Assembly (NCBI GenBank): GCA_902768435.1 | Contig: CACXLJ010000002.1 | Location: forward strand, 67,448-131,447 | Direction: 5' to 3' | DNA length: 64,000 bases | Origin: an uncultured Bacteroidales bacterium | GTDB taxonomy: Bacteria > Bacteroidota > Bacteroidia > Bacteroidales > Muribaculaceae | In this document: positions 7,975 through 16,964 of the stretch, piece after piece | Numbering within the stretch: position 1 is the first letter of the stretch | Layout of the letters: every line of letters begins with the position of its first letter | The notes under the pieces: generated by a model | The model's database searches: none | What the model was told of the DNA's origin: nothing | What the model saw: only the letters and a program-made list of their open reading frames with translations | Program-made: the position numbers and the translations under genes

Positions 7975-10113
7975 ATGGCCGATAAAATCTCAACCCTCAT
8001 CTCGCAAGAACTGAATTTGCCCCTCAACCAGGTGGCCAACACCGTGAGCCTGCTACGCGACGACAACTCCATACCCTTCATCAGCCGCTATCGTAAAGAA
8101 GCCACTGGCGGACTCGACGAACAAGCCATCCAGTCGATTGAGCAGACACTCAAATACTACGAGGAACTGCAAAAACGCAAATCCACCATCATCAAGACCA
8201 TCGAGGAGCAGGGCAAACTCACCGACGAACTCACCGCTCGCATCATGAACTGCTATGATGCCAACACGCTCGAAGACATTTATCTGCCTTACAAGCCCAA
8301 ACGCCGCACTCGTGCACAGGTGGCACGCGAACAAGGACTGGAGCCGCTGGCCAAGATCATCATGGCGCAGCACGGCGACGACATTGAGGCACGCGCAGCA
8401 CGCTTCATTACCGACGATGTGCCCAATGCCGAAGCGGCCATCAAAGGGGCACAGGACATCATTGCCGAGTGGGTGAGCGAGAACGAGGCTGTGCGCAACA
8501 GCATACGCCGCAGTTTCAGGCAAGAGGCTATGCTCATCTCGCACTTTGTGAAAGGCAAGGAGATTGAGGGACGCAACTACGAGAACTACTACGAATTCAA
8601 GCAACCCCTGCGCCGCGTGTCATCGCACCAGTTGCTGGCCATCAGGCGAGGCGAGAGCGAAGGGTTTTTGAAAGTGAGCATCGACATCAACGATGAGCGT
8701 GCCATCGATAATGTGTGCCGCATTGTGGTGCGTGGAAACAATCAGGCATCGGCGCTTGTAGAAGAGGCTGCCGAGGACAGTTACAAGCGACTCATTCGCT
8801 CTTCAATCGAAACCGAGTTTGCCGCCCAGTCGAAGGCCAAGGCCGACGAAGAGGCCATCGACATGTTTGCCCAAAATGCACGGCAGCTGCTCTTTGCCCC
8901 ACCGCTGGGCCACAAGCGCATCTTGGCCATCGACCCGGGTTTCCGCACCGGCTGCAAGGTGGTGTGCCTCGACGAGCAGGGCAATCTGCTACACAACGAT
9001 GTCATCTATCCCACACCTCCTGCCAACGACACCGCCGGTGCCACACGCAAGATACAGAACCTCACCGAGGCCTACAAGATTCAGGCCATTGCCTTGGGCA
9101 ACGGCACAGCGAGCCGCGAAACCGAGCGATTCCTGAAACGCATTCGTTTCCGTGCTCCCATCGATGTGTATGTGGTGAGCGAGAATGGGGCCTCGATTTA
9201 CTCGGCATCCAAGATAGCCCGCGACGAGTTCCCCGACAAGGATGTGACAGTGCGCGGAGCCGTGTCGATTGGCCGACGCCTGCTCGACCCACTTGCCGAA
9301 CTGGTGAAAATCGACCCCAAATCGATAGGCGTGGGTCAATACCAGCACGATGTGGACCAGGGCAAACTGAAAGATGCGCTCACCTTCACCGTTGAGAGTT
9401 GCGTGAACAGCGTGGGCGTGAACATCAACACGGCCTCGAAAGAACTGCTCACCTATGTGTCGGGACTGGGACCAGCCCTTGCACAAAACATTGTGAACTA
9501 CCGTGCCGAGAATGGCGACTTCACATCGCGCCAGAGCATCATGAATGTGCCAAAACTGGGCATCAAGACCTTTACACAGGCAGCCGGCTTCCTGCGAGTG
9601 CCCGAAAGCAGCAACCCGCTCGACAACTCGGCGGTGCACCCCGAACGCTATGCGCTGGTGGAGCAGATGGCAAAAGACTGCGGCTGCACGGTGGGCGAAC
9701 TCATCAACGACAAGGAAAAGCAGAAGAGCATCGACATCAACCGCTATGTGAGCAACGATGTGGGCATGCCCACACTGGTCGATATCATGAAGGAACTGGA
9801 GAAACCCGGCCGCGACCCGCGCTCGAGTGTGCAGGTGATGGAGTTTGACGAGAATGTGCACGACATCAAGGACTTGCGCGTTGACATGGAACTGAACGGC
9901 ATCGTCACCAACATCACTCAGTTTGGCGCCTTTGTCGATATAGGCATCCACGAAGATGGATTGGTGCATGTGTCGCAGATGAGCAACAAACGCGTGGAGA
10001 GCCCCGCCAAATTCCTAAAAATCAACCAGCATGTGCGTGTGCGTGTGATAAATGTGGACTTGGAACGCAAACGCATTGCACTCAGCATGAAAGGCGTAGA
10101 GCAACCCCACTAA
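7975..10113 (+). CDS. tex: Tex-family S1 RNA-binding transcription accessory protein
   Basis: 712 residues, close to the usual Tex length. It has an N-terminal helical region (IPFISRYRKEATGGLDE, a strongly conserved Tex signature), a YqgF/RNase H-like fold starting near ILAIDPGFRTGCK (~316), tandem helix-hairpin-helix motifs (~482-545, VNINTASKELL...GLGPALAQNIV) and a C-terminal S1 domain (~640-707, GIVTNITQFGAFVDIG). Tex binds nucleic acid and associates with transcription in other bacteria. It is fourth in the operon, with 11 bp to the next gene. No key motif is missing. Confidence 0.95.
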   Translation: MADKISTLISQELNLPLNQVANTVSLLRDDNSIPFISRYRKEATGGLDEQAIQSIEQTLKYYEELQKRKSTIIKTIEEQGKLTDELTARIMNCYDANTLEDIYLPYKPKRRTRAQVAREQGLEPLAKIIMAQHGDDIEARAARFITDDVPNAEAAIKGAQDIIAEWVSENEAVRNSIRRSFRQEAMLISHFVKGKEIEGRNYENYYEFKQPLRRVSSHQLLAIRRGESEGFLKVSIDINDERAIDNVCRIVVRGNNQASALVEEAAEDSYKRLIRSSIETEFAAQSKAKADEEAIDMFAQNARQLLFAPPLGHKRILAIDPGFRTGCKVVCLDEQGNLLHNDVIYPTPPANDTAGATRKIQNLTEAYKIQAIALGNGTASRETERFLKRIRFRAPIDVYVVSENGASIYSASKIARDEFPDKDVTVRGAVSIGRRLLDPLAELVKIDPKSIGVGQYQHDVDQGKLKDALTFTVESCVNSVGVNINTASKELLTYVSGLGPALAQNIVNYRAENGDFTSRQSIMNVPKLGIKTFTQAAGFLRVPESSNPLDNSAVHPERYALVEQMAKDCGCTVGELINDKEKQKSIDINRYVSNDVGMPTLVDIMKELEKPGRDPRSSVQVMEFDENVHDIKDLRVDMELNGIVTNITQFGAFVDIGIHEDGLVHVSQMSNKRVESPAKFLKINQHVRVRVINVDLERKRIALSMKGVEQPH

Positions 10114-10124
10114 CAAGGTTTGTC

Positions 10125-10844
10125 ATGGTCATCACCTGCATCGGACATAGCGGATTTGCCATCGAAACCGAGGATGCCACGCTCATCTTCGACTACTTTC
10201 ACGACGAGCAACATGTGCTGCCCGCCATACTGCAGCGTGCCAAGCGCATCTATGTATTTGTGACCCACGGGCATCAGGACCACCTGAACCGCGACGAGAT
10301 TCTTGACTGGCACAAACAATATCCTGTAGAGCAATATATTATGGCAAACGGATGCCGACACAAAATCAGGCATGCCATGAAGTCAAATCCCATCCCAGCC
10401 ACCTTCATTCACCACGACGAAGACTATAGCAGCCCCGTGATGAAGGTGCACACTTTCGACTCGACCGATGTCGGGGTGTGTTTCATGGTGAACATCGGCG
10501 GCAAAACCATTTTTCATGCCGGCGACTTCAACTGCTGGCACTGGAAAGACAACTCAACCCAGCAGGAGGTGAAGAAGGCGGTGGGTGACTTCCGCGCTAT
10601 TCTGCGCACCATAGCGGCACACACGCAAGTGATTGATGTAGCAATGTTTCCGGTCGATCCTGCAATGGGCACCGACTTCGGCATGGGCGCCCGTGAGTTT
10701 GTCCATGCCATCGATGTGAAACTGTTCATACCCATGCACATGTGGGGCCGCGACGAGCAGGCCACGCAGTTCCACCTATACTGCAACCCAGAGCGGGGCA
10801 AGTATCTGCACTTGCCCGCCGGCTCCAGCATCGCAATTGATTGA
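10125..10844 (+). CDS. MBL-fold metallo-hydrolase (UlaG/beta-lactamase_2 type)
   Basis: 239 residues. The metallo-beta-lactamase fold signature THGHQDH (His, His, Asp, His metal ligands, ~47-53) is followed by HAGDFN (~130) and a late His (IPMHMW, ~205). The GHSGFAIETED start is typical of the UlaG-like group of hydrolases. The substrate is unknown. It is the last gene of the operon that begins at 4460 and converges with the minus-strand gene ending at 10863. Only 18 bp separate the stops and no obvious terminator hairpin lies between. Confidence 0.8.
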   Translation: MVITCIGHSGFAIETEDATLIFDYFHDEQHVLPAILQRAKRIYVFVTHGHQDHLNRDEILDWHKQYPVEQYIMANGCRHKIRHAMKSNPIPATFIHHDEDYSSPVMKVHTFDSTDVGVCFMVNIGGKTIFHAGDFNCWHWKDNSTQQEVKKAVGDFRAILRTIAAHTQVIDVAMFPVDPAMGTDFGMGAREFVHAIDVKLFIPMHMWGRDEQATQFHLYCNPERGKYLHLPAGSSIAID

Positions 10845-10862
10845 TCTCAGAAAAATTTATTT

Positions 10863-12683
10863 TTACCCTTGGGTTTGTTGGGACTTGCTGATTATCTCGT
10901 CGTAGTCGGCGGCATCCTGCACGATTCTTTTCGAGGGCTTATAAGAGGGTGAGATGAGGTCATGCTCCGCAACATAGTAGCCACTCTTGACGCGCGCCAA
11001 ATCCATGAGCATGTGGGGCAGATCGTCGAGCAACGCTTTATGCTGTGACGAAGCCCGCAACCGCTCAACGCACTCCGGATAGCGCTGCTTGAAGGCGGGT
11101 GAGCACCACACCATGAAGGGCACGCAATACTGCAGTTTCATCGACGGGACGGGTTTGTCGACTCGTTCGTCGCGGCCCGCAAAGTCTTGCCAGTCATAGA
11201 TTTCCTCGCCATGGTCAGAGAAATAGACCACCACAGCACAGGTGTTGCGCAGTGTATCGAGCAGCTGACCCATCACATAGTCGTTATAGTAGGTGGCATT
11301 GTCATAGTTGGCAATATACTGCCGCTTTTCTTGCGTAAGCCACGGCTCGGTGCGGAAGTTGTAACTGGCGGGAGTGAAGCGCTTGAATTGCGGCACATCG
11401 GGGAAACGATGGTTGGCATACATGTGCTGCCCCATGATGTGGAACAACGATAGCGAGAGCCGGTGTTTCATGACTTGCGGGTGTGCCTCTTTCAAATAGG
11501 AATCGAGCAGCCCCTTGTCGTATTCATATCGCTGGCTGTTCTCCATGTCAAAGTTGTGCTTCACCATGCGCTTGTTGTGCACAATGGCACCGAGCGAGAA
11601 GTCATAGACATTGGTTTTCTTAGGATCCCACTGGTTATCCCAGTAGGTGACAAAGAAGCCAGCCTTCTTGAAGATGGTAGTAAAGAAGGGATAGTCGTAC
11701 CACCGTTGACCCTGTGCCTCGCTGTTAGTGCTGAGCAGACGCTTGAGCGATTCGCTGGTGTTGCAGTGCGACGCCACCATGTCGTGAAACAAGAACAGAT
11801 TGTCAGCCTCAAGTTCGGCCGAGAGATTAGGCGTAGTGGGCAACTCATAGCCATAGACACCTGCGTGGGGCTTGATATAGGTCTCCCCTATCACCACCAT
11901 AAGGTGCAGCGTGTCGGTCTCCTCACAATTGCTGGGCTGCTTGGCAGCCATTTCGGTCACATCATATTGCCGGTGGGCCTCATCTTCCACACTCCTCACC
12001 ACAAGCACCGAATAGACAATGCTCGACACAGCATCGGTAGGGCCATACTGATGATAGATGAAGATGGGGTCGAACGAATCGTTAGGGACGAATAGCAGCG
12101 CTTGCTTCACCGCCTGAACACCACCGTAGGGCAGCGCTACTGCCAGCGTCAGAGCCATTGCCACTCGCTGCCACTTGCGGTTGAACCATCGTTTGAGGCG
12201 GGGCATCCAGTGCTCGCCAGCAATGATGAGAACGATGCATATAGCAATGTAAGCATAAGCCTTGAGCGTGCCTGGCGAAGCAATGTAGGTTTTTACAAAA
12301 TCACCAGCCTCGGCACCGTCGGTTTCCAGAACTGTCTGCAAAATCACAGGGTTTATGTCGACCATGAAATTGTTGCGCACAAACAATGAGACGAACTTCA
12401 GCGCAAGAGCCAATACATAGCAAGTGACCTTGGCATAACGGGAGCATGAGGCCACACAAGTGAGCAGATACACCACCAGCACCACCATAGCCATTGACTT
12501 GATGGCCTTCCAGAGCGACACATAATTACCTATGCTCAGGTTGTGGACAAATTGCATCACATGGCCAAAGCCAAAGAGCAGCACAATGAACACGAAGAAA
12601 AACGGGGCGCGCTTCACGGGCGTGAGGAGCCACTCGCGTGCTGTGGCGAGCCACTGCCAAATCTTGTGCTTGCTCATATTCAT
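10863..12683 (-). CDS. Phosphoethanolamine transferase-like (EptA/CptA family) membrane sulfatase-fold enzyme
   Basis: 606 residues. About five N-terminal transmembrane segments (to ~215) precede a periplasmic sulfatase-fold domain. Visible motifs are VVIGETYIKPHAGVYGY (~262, metal site Glu), HCNTSESLKRL with the probable nucleophilic Thr (~306) and FSDHGEEIYDW (~485, Asp-His metal ligands). The family transfers phosphoethanolamine from phosphatidylethanolamine to lipid A or other surface glycans, changing surface charge. Its start codon overlaps the stop of the upstream gene as ATGA (12680-12683), so translation is probably coupled. The exact acceptor is unknown. Confidence 0.85.
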   Translation of the reverse strand: MNMSKHKIWQWLATAREWLLTPVKRAPFFFVFIVLLFGFGHVMQFVHNLSIGNYVSLWKAIKSMAMVVLVVYLLTCVASCSRYAKVTCYVLALALKFVSLFVRNNFMVDINPVILQTVLETDGAEAGDFVKTYIASPGTLKAYAYIAICIVLIIAGEHWMPRLKRWFNRKWQRVAMALTLAVALPYGGVQAVKQALLFVPNDSFDPIFIYHQYGPTDAVSSIVYSVLVVRSVEDEAHRQYDVTEMAAKQPSNCEETDTLHLMVVIGETYIKPHAGVYGYELPTTPNLSAELEADNLFLFHDMVASHCNTSESLKRLLSTNSEAQGQRWYDYPFFTTIFKKAGFFVTYWDNQWDPKKTNVYDFSLGAIVHNKRMVKHNFDMENSQRYEYDKGLLDSYLKEAHPQVMKHRLSLSLFHIMGQHMYANHRFPDVPQFKRFTPASYNFRTEPWLTQEKRQYIANYDNATYYNDYVMGQLLDTLRNTCAVVVYFSDHGEEIYDWQDFAGRDERVDKPVPSMKLQYCVPFMVWCSPAFKQRYPECVERLRASSQHKALLDDLPHMLMDLARVKSGYYVAEHDLISPSYKPSKRIVQDAADYDEIISKSQQTQG

Positions 12684-14152
12684 TTGACCGGTGCTATTTC
12701 ACGGGTGATAGTAAACTGCTGCTTGCCGTTGAGCGATGCCACTGCCTTGACCCAGGCGCCAGCGTCGTTCAGCGAGTATTCATAGGTCCACTTGTCGGTG
12801 GTTTTGCCTTTGACTACATCAATCTCGGTAGCACGGTTACCGTCGTACTTGAGGAAATTCATCGTCTGCTTGGGACCAGCCTCACTGCGAATCTTGCCGC
12901 TCTTGTAGGTGGCAGTTACCGTCTTGCCAGCGGCATCGGTGGTTTTGCGCTCGGCAATGCGTCCACCCTCGTCAAACGAGTACATCACCAGTGTGCCGTC
13001 GGTGCACTTGAGTGTGGCAATCCTGCCCGTAGCGCGGTCGTAACTGCAACTGTAGGTATAGGTTTTGCCATCTTCAATTTTTGACACCGGGAAGAAACCA
13101 TGTTTTGCATCAAAATCATAGGTGTAGCGGGTTTTCTTGTCGAGATAACCGTCGTAACTCTCGGTGAGCAAACCTTGAGCATTGAAAATGTAGTAATTGT
13201 AGTAAGTCTTGCCCTTTACCTGTTTCACCTCCTCATCGACCCGCGTGGTAGCGCCACCAAAGTTGAGTTTCAGACTCATGATACGATGGGAGTGCATGGG
13301 CAGATTGATGAGATTGTCATAAACCATGAATACGGCATTAGATATCTCGCGTTTGGTGCTGGCAGCATAGGCATCGAGTTCCTGAAGCGTTACATTGCGG
13401 TTCACAAGCTGGGCATTCTGCACAGCAATCAGATTCTGCTGCGCCTTCTCGACCTGGACTTTTGCTTCGGGCCTGTAACGGTAAGATTCAATGAATTTCT
13501 TCCAGGCAGTTACCGAACCGTCTTTCTCGGCATCTTCATAGTCGAACTGCAAGGTAAGAGCCTTGGCTTTCTCAACCAGTGGCGACTCGGGATAGTCGCG
13601 CATATAATTGCGGCATCCCTGCGCGCTGGTGCAGCGAGAGCCAAAGTCAATCTCCGCCAGCCGAGCACGGGCACGGGCATAAGCGGGATGAGCATTGTCG
13701 ACCACAGTGAGCAGACGCCGGTACTCGCTCTCGGTGTCGTGGTTAAAGGTATCTTCGATCAACTGCTTCTCAATAATTTTCTCAATGACATCAATCGAGA
13801 GTTCAATGCCCTCGCCAGCAAGAAACTCGTTGGCTGCCTCAATGCCCTCGCCCCGCACATAGATGTTGCGCACCAGCGTCATGGCGTGCCAGGGATCGCG
13901 AGGCTCAGAGACTTTGCTCCCGGTGTTTTCAGGACGAGCCAGTATCAAGGCATCGCTCAGGTCGAGCAGCACTTGCGCGTCGGTTCCGCTTTGGGAGGTA
14001 ATCTTCTGACGCTGTGCCCAGGCCTGATTAAAGTCGTTCTTGACTATGGCACGAAACACCTTGGCAATTGCGGTGTTGCTGCCATTGGTGGCCGCCGATG
14101 CCAGACTTGTGATGGAGAATAATGCAATAAAGGCAATCAGTATCTTTTTCAT
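12680..14152 (-). CDS. Secreted protein with helical N-terminal half and YD-like beta-repeat C-terminal half, unknown function
   Basis: 490 residues. A clear signal peptide (MKKILIAFIALFSITSLASA) is followed by an alpha-helical, TPR-like half (~25-265). The second half (~285-490) has recurring Tyr-rich strands such as YTYDFDAKHG, YSCSYDRATGRI, YSFDEGGRI and YEYSLNDAG, reminiscent of RHS/YD or YwqK-type repeats. I do not recognise a named family. It is periplasmic or outer-membrane by signal peptide. Its stop overlaps the phosphoethanolamine-transferase start as ATGA, implying coupled translation and perhaps a shared role in envelope modification (inference). A promoter at 14181-14210 reads directly into it. 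Confidence 0.7.
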   Translation of the reverse strand: MKKILIAFIALFSITSLASAATNGSNTAIAKVFRAIVKNDFNQAWAQRQKITSQSGTDAQVLLDLSDALILARPENTGSKVSEPRDPWHAMTLVRNIYVRGEGIEAANEFLAGEGIELSIDVIEKIIEKQLIEDTFNHDTESEYRRLLTVVDNAHPAYARARARLAEIDFGSRCTSAQGCRNYMRDYPESPLVEKAKALTLQFDYEDAEKDGSVTAWKKFIESYRYRPEAKVQVEKAQQNLIAVQNAQLVNRNVTLQELDAYAASTKREISNAVFMVYDNLINLPMHSHRIMSLKLNFGGATTRVDEEVKQVKGKTYYNYYIFNAQGLLTESYDGYLDKKTRYTYDFDAKHGFFPVSKIEDGKTYTYSCSYDRATGRIATLKCTDGTLVMYSFDEGGRIAERKTTDAAGKTVTATYKSGKIRSEAGPKQTMNFLKYDGNRATEIDVVKGKTTDKWTYEYSLNDAGAWVKAVASLNGKQQFTITREIAPVK

Positions 14153-14180
14153 TGTGAATCAAAATCTATTTTTTGAACGA

Positions 14181-14210
14181 CAAAATTACTAAAAAATAAC
14201 ACTTTGTCAA
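14181..14210 (-). promoter_or_regulatory. Promoter for the 14152-10863 minus-strand operon
   Basis: On the minus strand, TTG (complement of 14208-14210) is followed after 19 bp by TAATTTTG (complement of 14181-14188), matching the Bacteroidota -33/-7 consensus. The -7 box ends 28 bases before the start codon, giving a short leader. Confidence 0.65.
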
Positions 14211-14214
14211 AAAA

Positions 14215-14748
14215 TCAACTCTCGGGAGCCGGTTCGGCTGCGAGGGGTTGATTGAAATCGGGGAAGTCATAAGGCTTGGCAACGGGCTGAATTTCACAAG
14301 GTTGCTTGTCGGGAGCATTGAGCGTGAGCAGAATGTGACTCAGCGTGAGCGACAACTGCTGCAAGGTCGCCAGTCGCTTGGCCTTAGCAAGGTCGCACTC
14401 CCAAAGGGTTATTACATACCACCCCATACTACTCAGTTTCAATCGGTTCTGCTCGTCACGCTCACGGTTGCGGCGCACCTTGTCCTGCCAGAACTGGCTG
14501 TGGGTCTTGGGTTTCGTGGCAAGGCGGCAGTTCTCGTGGCCATGCCAGAAACAGCCATTCACATTAATCACAGTGTGATAGCGCCGCAGCACAATGTCGG
14601 GCGTGCCCGGCAAGCGACGCACATGCAGCCTGTAGCGGAAACCCTGATGCCACAACCACCGACGGACCAACATCTCGGGCTTGGTGTCTTTGCCCTTGAT
14701 GCGGCTCATGCAGCGATGCCGCTGTTCGGGTGTCATGCGGTCGGCCAT
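14215..14748 (-). CDS. vsr: Very short patch repair (Vsr) DNA mismatch endonuclease
   Basis: 177 residues. It follows the Vsr pattern closely: MTPEQRHRCMSRIKGKDTKPE with Glu25, PGTPDIVL with Asp51, and NGCFWHGHENC with His69 and His71. These correspond to the E. coli Vsr active-site and zinc-site residues. The enzyme nicks next to T:G mismatches produced by deamination of 5-methylcytosine. The C-terminal ~45 residues are extra and variable. Vsr genes usually sit beside a C5-cytosine methyltransferase, and none is visible in this window. It lies 32 bp downstream of the universal stress gene and may be cotranscribed with it. Confidence 0.9.
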   Translation of the reverse strand: MADRMTPEQRHRCMSRIKGKDTKPEMLVRRWLWHQGFRYRLHVRRLPGTPDIVLRRYHTVINVNGCFWHGHENCRLATKPKTHSQFWQDKVRRNRERDEQNRLKLSSMGWYVITLWECDLAKAKRLATLQQLSLTLSHILLTLNAPDKQPCEIQPVAKPYDFPDFNQPLAAEPAPES

Positions 14749-14780
14749 GTCACTTAGCGGTCAAAGTAGTGCTGGAAAAA

Positions 14781-15893
14781 TCAAACCGGAACCACGAGCA
14801 TAGGTATCTCGCTCTGCAGCAGCACGCGATGCGCTATGCTGGGATTGAACAGACGAGTGAAAATGCTCTTCTTCTTATCGGGAATAGCGATGAGGTCGAC
14901 AGGATTTTCTAAGATGAAATTCTCAAATTCGGTCAGATTGTCGCCCTCAACCGAGATATTCTCAATGGTGAATTCGTTCTCGGGATAATGGTCGTTGCAA
15001 TACTGCAAGAACTGCTTTGATGCCTTCTTGGCCATTGCACGGTTCTTGCGCTCAACGACAGGAATGATCGACACCTTCTTGCCTTTCACACGCATCAGCT
15101 TCGAGAACACATCAAACGACAGGATGTCGCGCTGGTTGAGCGTGCTGAAGAAGACGATGTGCTGGATCGACGACAAATCGTCGATCGACAGATTCTTGGG
15201 AATGGTGAAGATGGGGAACTTGCCAGCATCGAGTACCTCGGCGGTAACACTGCCCAGCGAGGCAATGGCATGCCGGTTGCTGCCGTGAGTACCCATCACA
15301 ATGAGCTTGGCATCGTTGGTCGAAGCGCACTCGAGGATCTTCTCTTCGGGCAAGCCTTCGACCACCTCGGTCTGGAACATGACATTGTCGAGGTTGCCCT
15401 TGGCTATCTCCTCTTCGACCTTGGAGCGGAACTGCTTCATCTTCTCCATTGCCTTGGCCTTCACGGTTTCCTCGTCCATGCGCTCGCCATGGTCATAGCG
15501 GTCGCTCGCGAAGGGTGTGAAGAAACGGTAACGCTCGCTCATGTAGGCATGGAGCAATATCACCGTAGCGCCAGCCTTTGAGGCATACTGAAAGCCCACC
15601 TTGCAGGCCTTCATTGAGAACGGAGAGAAGTCGACAGGAATCACCACATGACTCTTGATGCGGCCTCGTTTGCGCGACTCATTACCGCCCTCAACCACCT
15701 TGAGTGCCATGGGCAGGTCCTTCTCGCGAATGCGAACTCTGACGCCCGAGGACACCACTGGCTCCTCGAGGTTCACATTGTGAAGCACAGCCTCGATGCC
15801 AGCCCTTTCGAGCTGATTTTTGAGGCTCACAGCATAGTCATAGGTGTGAATCGCCAGCGTGATTAATCGGTTAGGGTCGTTTTGCTTGCTCAT
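14781..15893 (-). CDS. Universal stress protein with N-terminal signal-transducing-like domain
   Basis: 370 residues. Residues 1-70 (LITLAIHTYDYAVSLKNQLERAGIEAVLHNVN) resemble the small DUF2007 putative signal-transducing domain. The first Usp domain (~80-235) has the nucleotide-loop pattern MGTHGSNRHAIASLGS, consistent with ATP binding. The second Usp-like domain (~245-370) lacks that glycine-rich loop and is probably degenerate. Cytoplasmic; the precise stress signal is unknown. The ATG at 15893 directly precedes SKQNDPNRLI. The HTH gene upstream ends 23 bp away, suggesting one transcription unit with vsr at its end. Confidence 0.85.
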   Translation of the reverse strand: MSKQNDPNRLITLAIHTYDYAVSLKNQLERAGIEAVLHNVNLEEPVVSSGVRVRIREKDLPMALKVVEGGNESRKRGRIKSHVVIPVDFSPFSMKACKVGFQYASKAGATVILLHAYMSERYRFFTPFASDRYDHGERMDEETVKAKAMEKMKQFRSKVEEEIAKGNLDNVMFQTEVVEGLPEEKILECASTNDAKLIVMGTHGSNRHAIASLGSVTAEVLDAGKFPIFTIPKNLSIDDLSSIQHIVFFSTLNQRDILSFDVFSKLMRVKGKKVSIIPVVERKNRAMAKKASKQFLQYCNDHYPENEFTIENISVEGDNLTEFENFILENPVDLIAIPDKKKSIFTRLFNPSIAHRVLLQSEIPMLVVPV

Positions 15894-15916
15894 TGCTTAA
15901 AATTGAGTATTGGAAT

Positions 15917-16168
15917 TCACTTGTTTTCCTCGAGTATCTCGAGTGCCATTTCCAGGATTTCAGGGTCGTCGAGAACAACGAGTCCACCATCGGGCCCGGG
16001 TTCGATGTGAACGCCCATATTTGTCCCGAAATCGTAGTTTGCACCGCCAAAGTAGTTCCTCACTGTCTGTACACTTAAATTCAATTTGTCGGCAATGTCG
16101 TGAATAGAACCGTCGGGCAGGCTGTCCTTAATACGCCTAAGTTCATTAAATGTAATGATTTTGGGCAT
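15917..16168 (-). CDS. Small helix-turn-helix DNA-binding protein
   Basis: 83 residues. Residues ~20-42 (SIHDIADKLNLSVQTVRNYFGG) form a good helix-turn-helix. The remainder is acidic and ends in a helix (PEILEMALEILEENK). Conserved small proteins of this layout occur in Bacteroidota but I cannot give a regulon. It is located 23 bp upstream of the universal stress gene, so it may regulate or be coregulated with it (inference). The 111 bp upstream are extremely AT-rich with no exact TAnnTTTG box. Confidence 0.75.
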   Translation of the reverse strand: MPKIITFNELRRIKDSLPDGSIHDIADKLNLSVQTVRNYFGGANYDFGTNMGVHIEPGPDGGLVVLDDPEILEMALEILEENK

Positions 16169-16279
16169 GTTACAAATTATTTTAAAGGTTAATATTCAAA
16201 TTTTTATGCTAATATATTAACAATAATGCGATAAAAAAAATTTTAAAGCATTTTTTTTCAAAAAATGATGATTCAGCGT

Positions 16280-16939
16280 TCAAAAAATGGCAATAATTGC
16301 GAGTACTGCGAGGTTAATCCACATGCCAGCACTCACCCATCGCGCATCGGCCTCAGAGGACCGCAACTCCTTGCATGTGCTGTGGAACAAAGGCCAATAG
16401 CGATGCAGCAGCGCATAGACCAGCCACGCCGACGCGCATCCCAGCAAAGCACCGCAAATGAGGTCGCCCAAGAAGTGCACCCCCAGATACATGCGGCTAT
16501 AGCACTCAATAAATGCCCACAAGAAAATGGATATGCCCACCCGCCGATTCCTGAAAATGAGTGAGATGAGCAAGGCTCCGGCAAAGGTGTTGGCTGCATG
16601 GCTTGACACAAAACTGAACCTGCCGCCGCGGTACCCGTTCACCACATGAACCATGTAACTCAAGTCGGGGTCGTGTGTGGGACGCAATCGTGCCACGAGC
16701 GGTTTGATCACTGATGCCGAAACCAAGTCAGCAATCAAGATTACCAATGCGATAGCCACCACCACGGCAAGCAACTGCTTCCATCCTCGACGGCCCAGCA
16801 CATAAAGCAGAACCATGAACATGATTGACCAGCACACGGTGGTGGTTGCCAACCACATGAAGCGGTCGAAATAAGGCACATGAAGGCTATTGATGAAGAG
16901 CAGAATCTGCGCGTCTAAGTCTTGAAGGAATTGAAGCAT
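16280..16939 (-). CDS. PAP2-family membrane phosphatase
   Basis: 219 residues, about six hydrophobic segments. All three phosphatidic-acid-phosphatase motifs are present: KPLVARLRP (79-87), SSHAAN (112-117) and SRMYLGVHFLGD (148-159). The family dephosphorylates lipid phosphates such as phosphatidic acid or undecaprenyl pyrophosphate at the periplasmic face; the substrate is not determinable here. It follows batD::batE by 25 bp on the same strand and may be the distal gene of the bat transcript. Confidence 0.85.
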   Translation of the reverse strand: MLQFLQDLDAQILLFINSLHVPYFDRFMWLATTTVCWSIMFMVLLYVLGRRGWKQLLAVVVAIALVILIADLVSASVIKPLVARLRPTHDPDLSYMVHVVNGYRGGRFSFVSSHAANTFAGALLISLIFRNRRVGISIFLWAFIECYSRMYLGVHFLGDLICGALLGCASAWLVYALLHRYWPLFHSTCKELRSSEADARWVSAGMWINLAVLAIIAIF

Positions 16940-16964
16940 TATTTCAGGAGTGTTTAGTTTATGA

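Noticed and set aside
8989..9969. 326-codon minus-strand frame over tex
   Set aside because: It lies entirely inside tex, which has intact RNase H-like, HhH and S1 domains.
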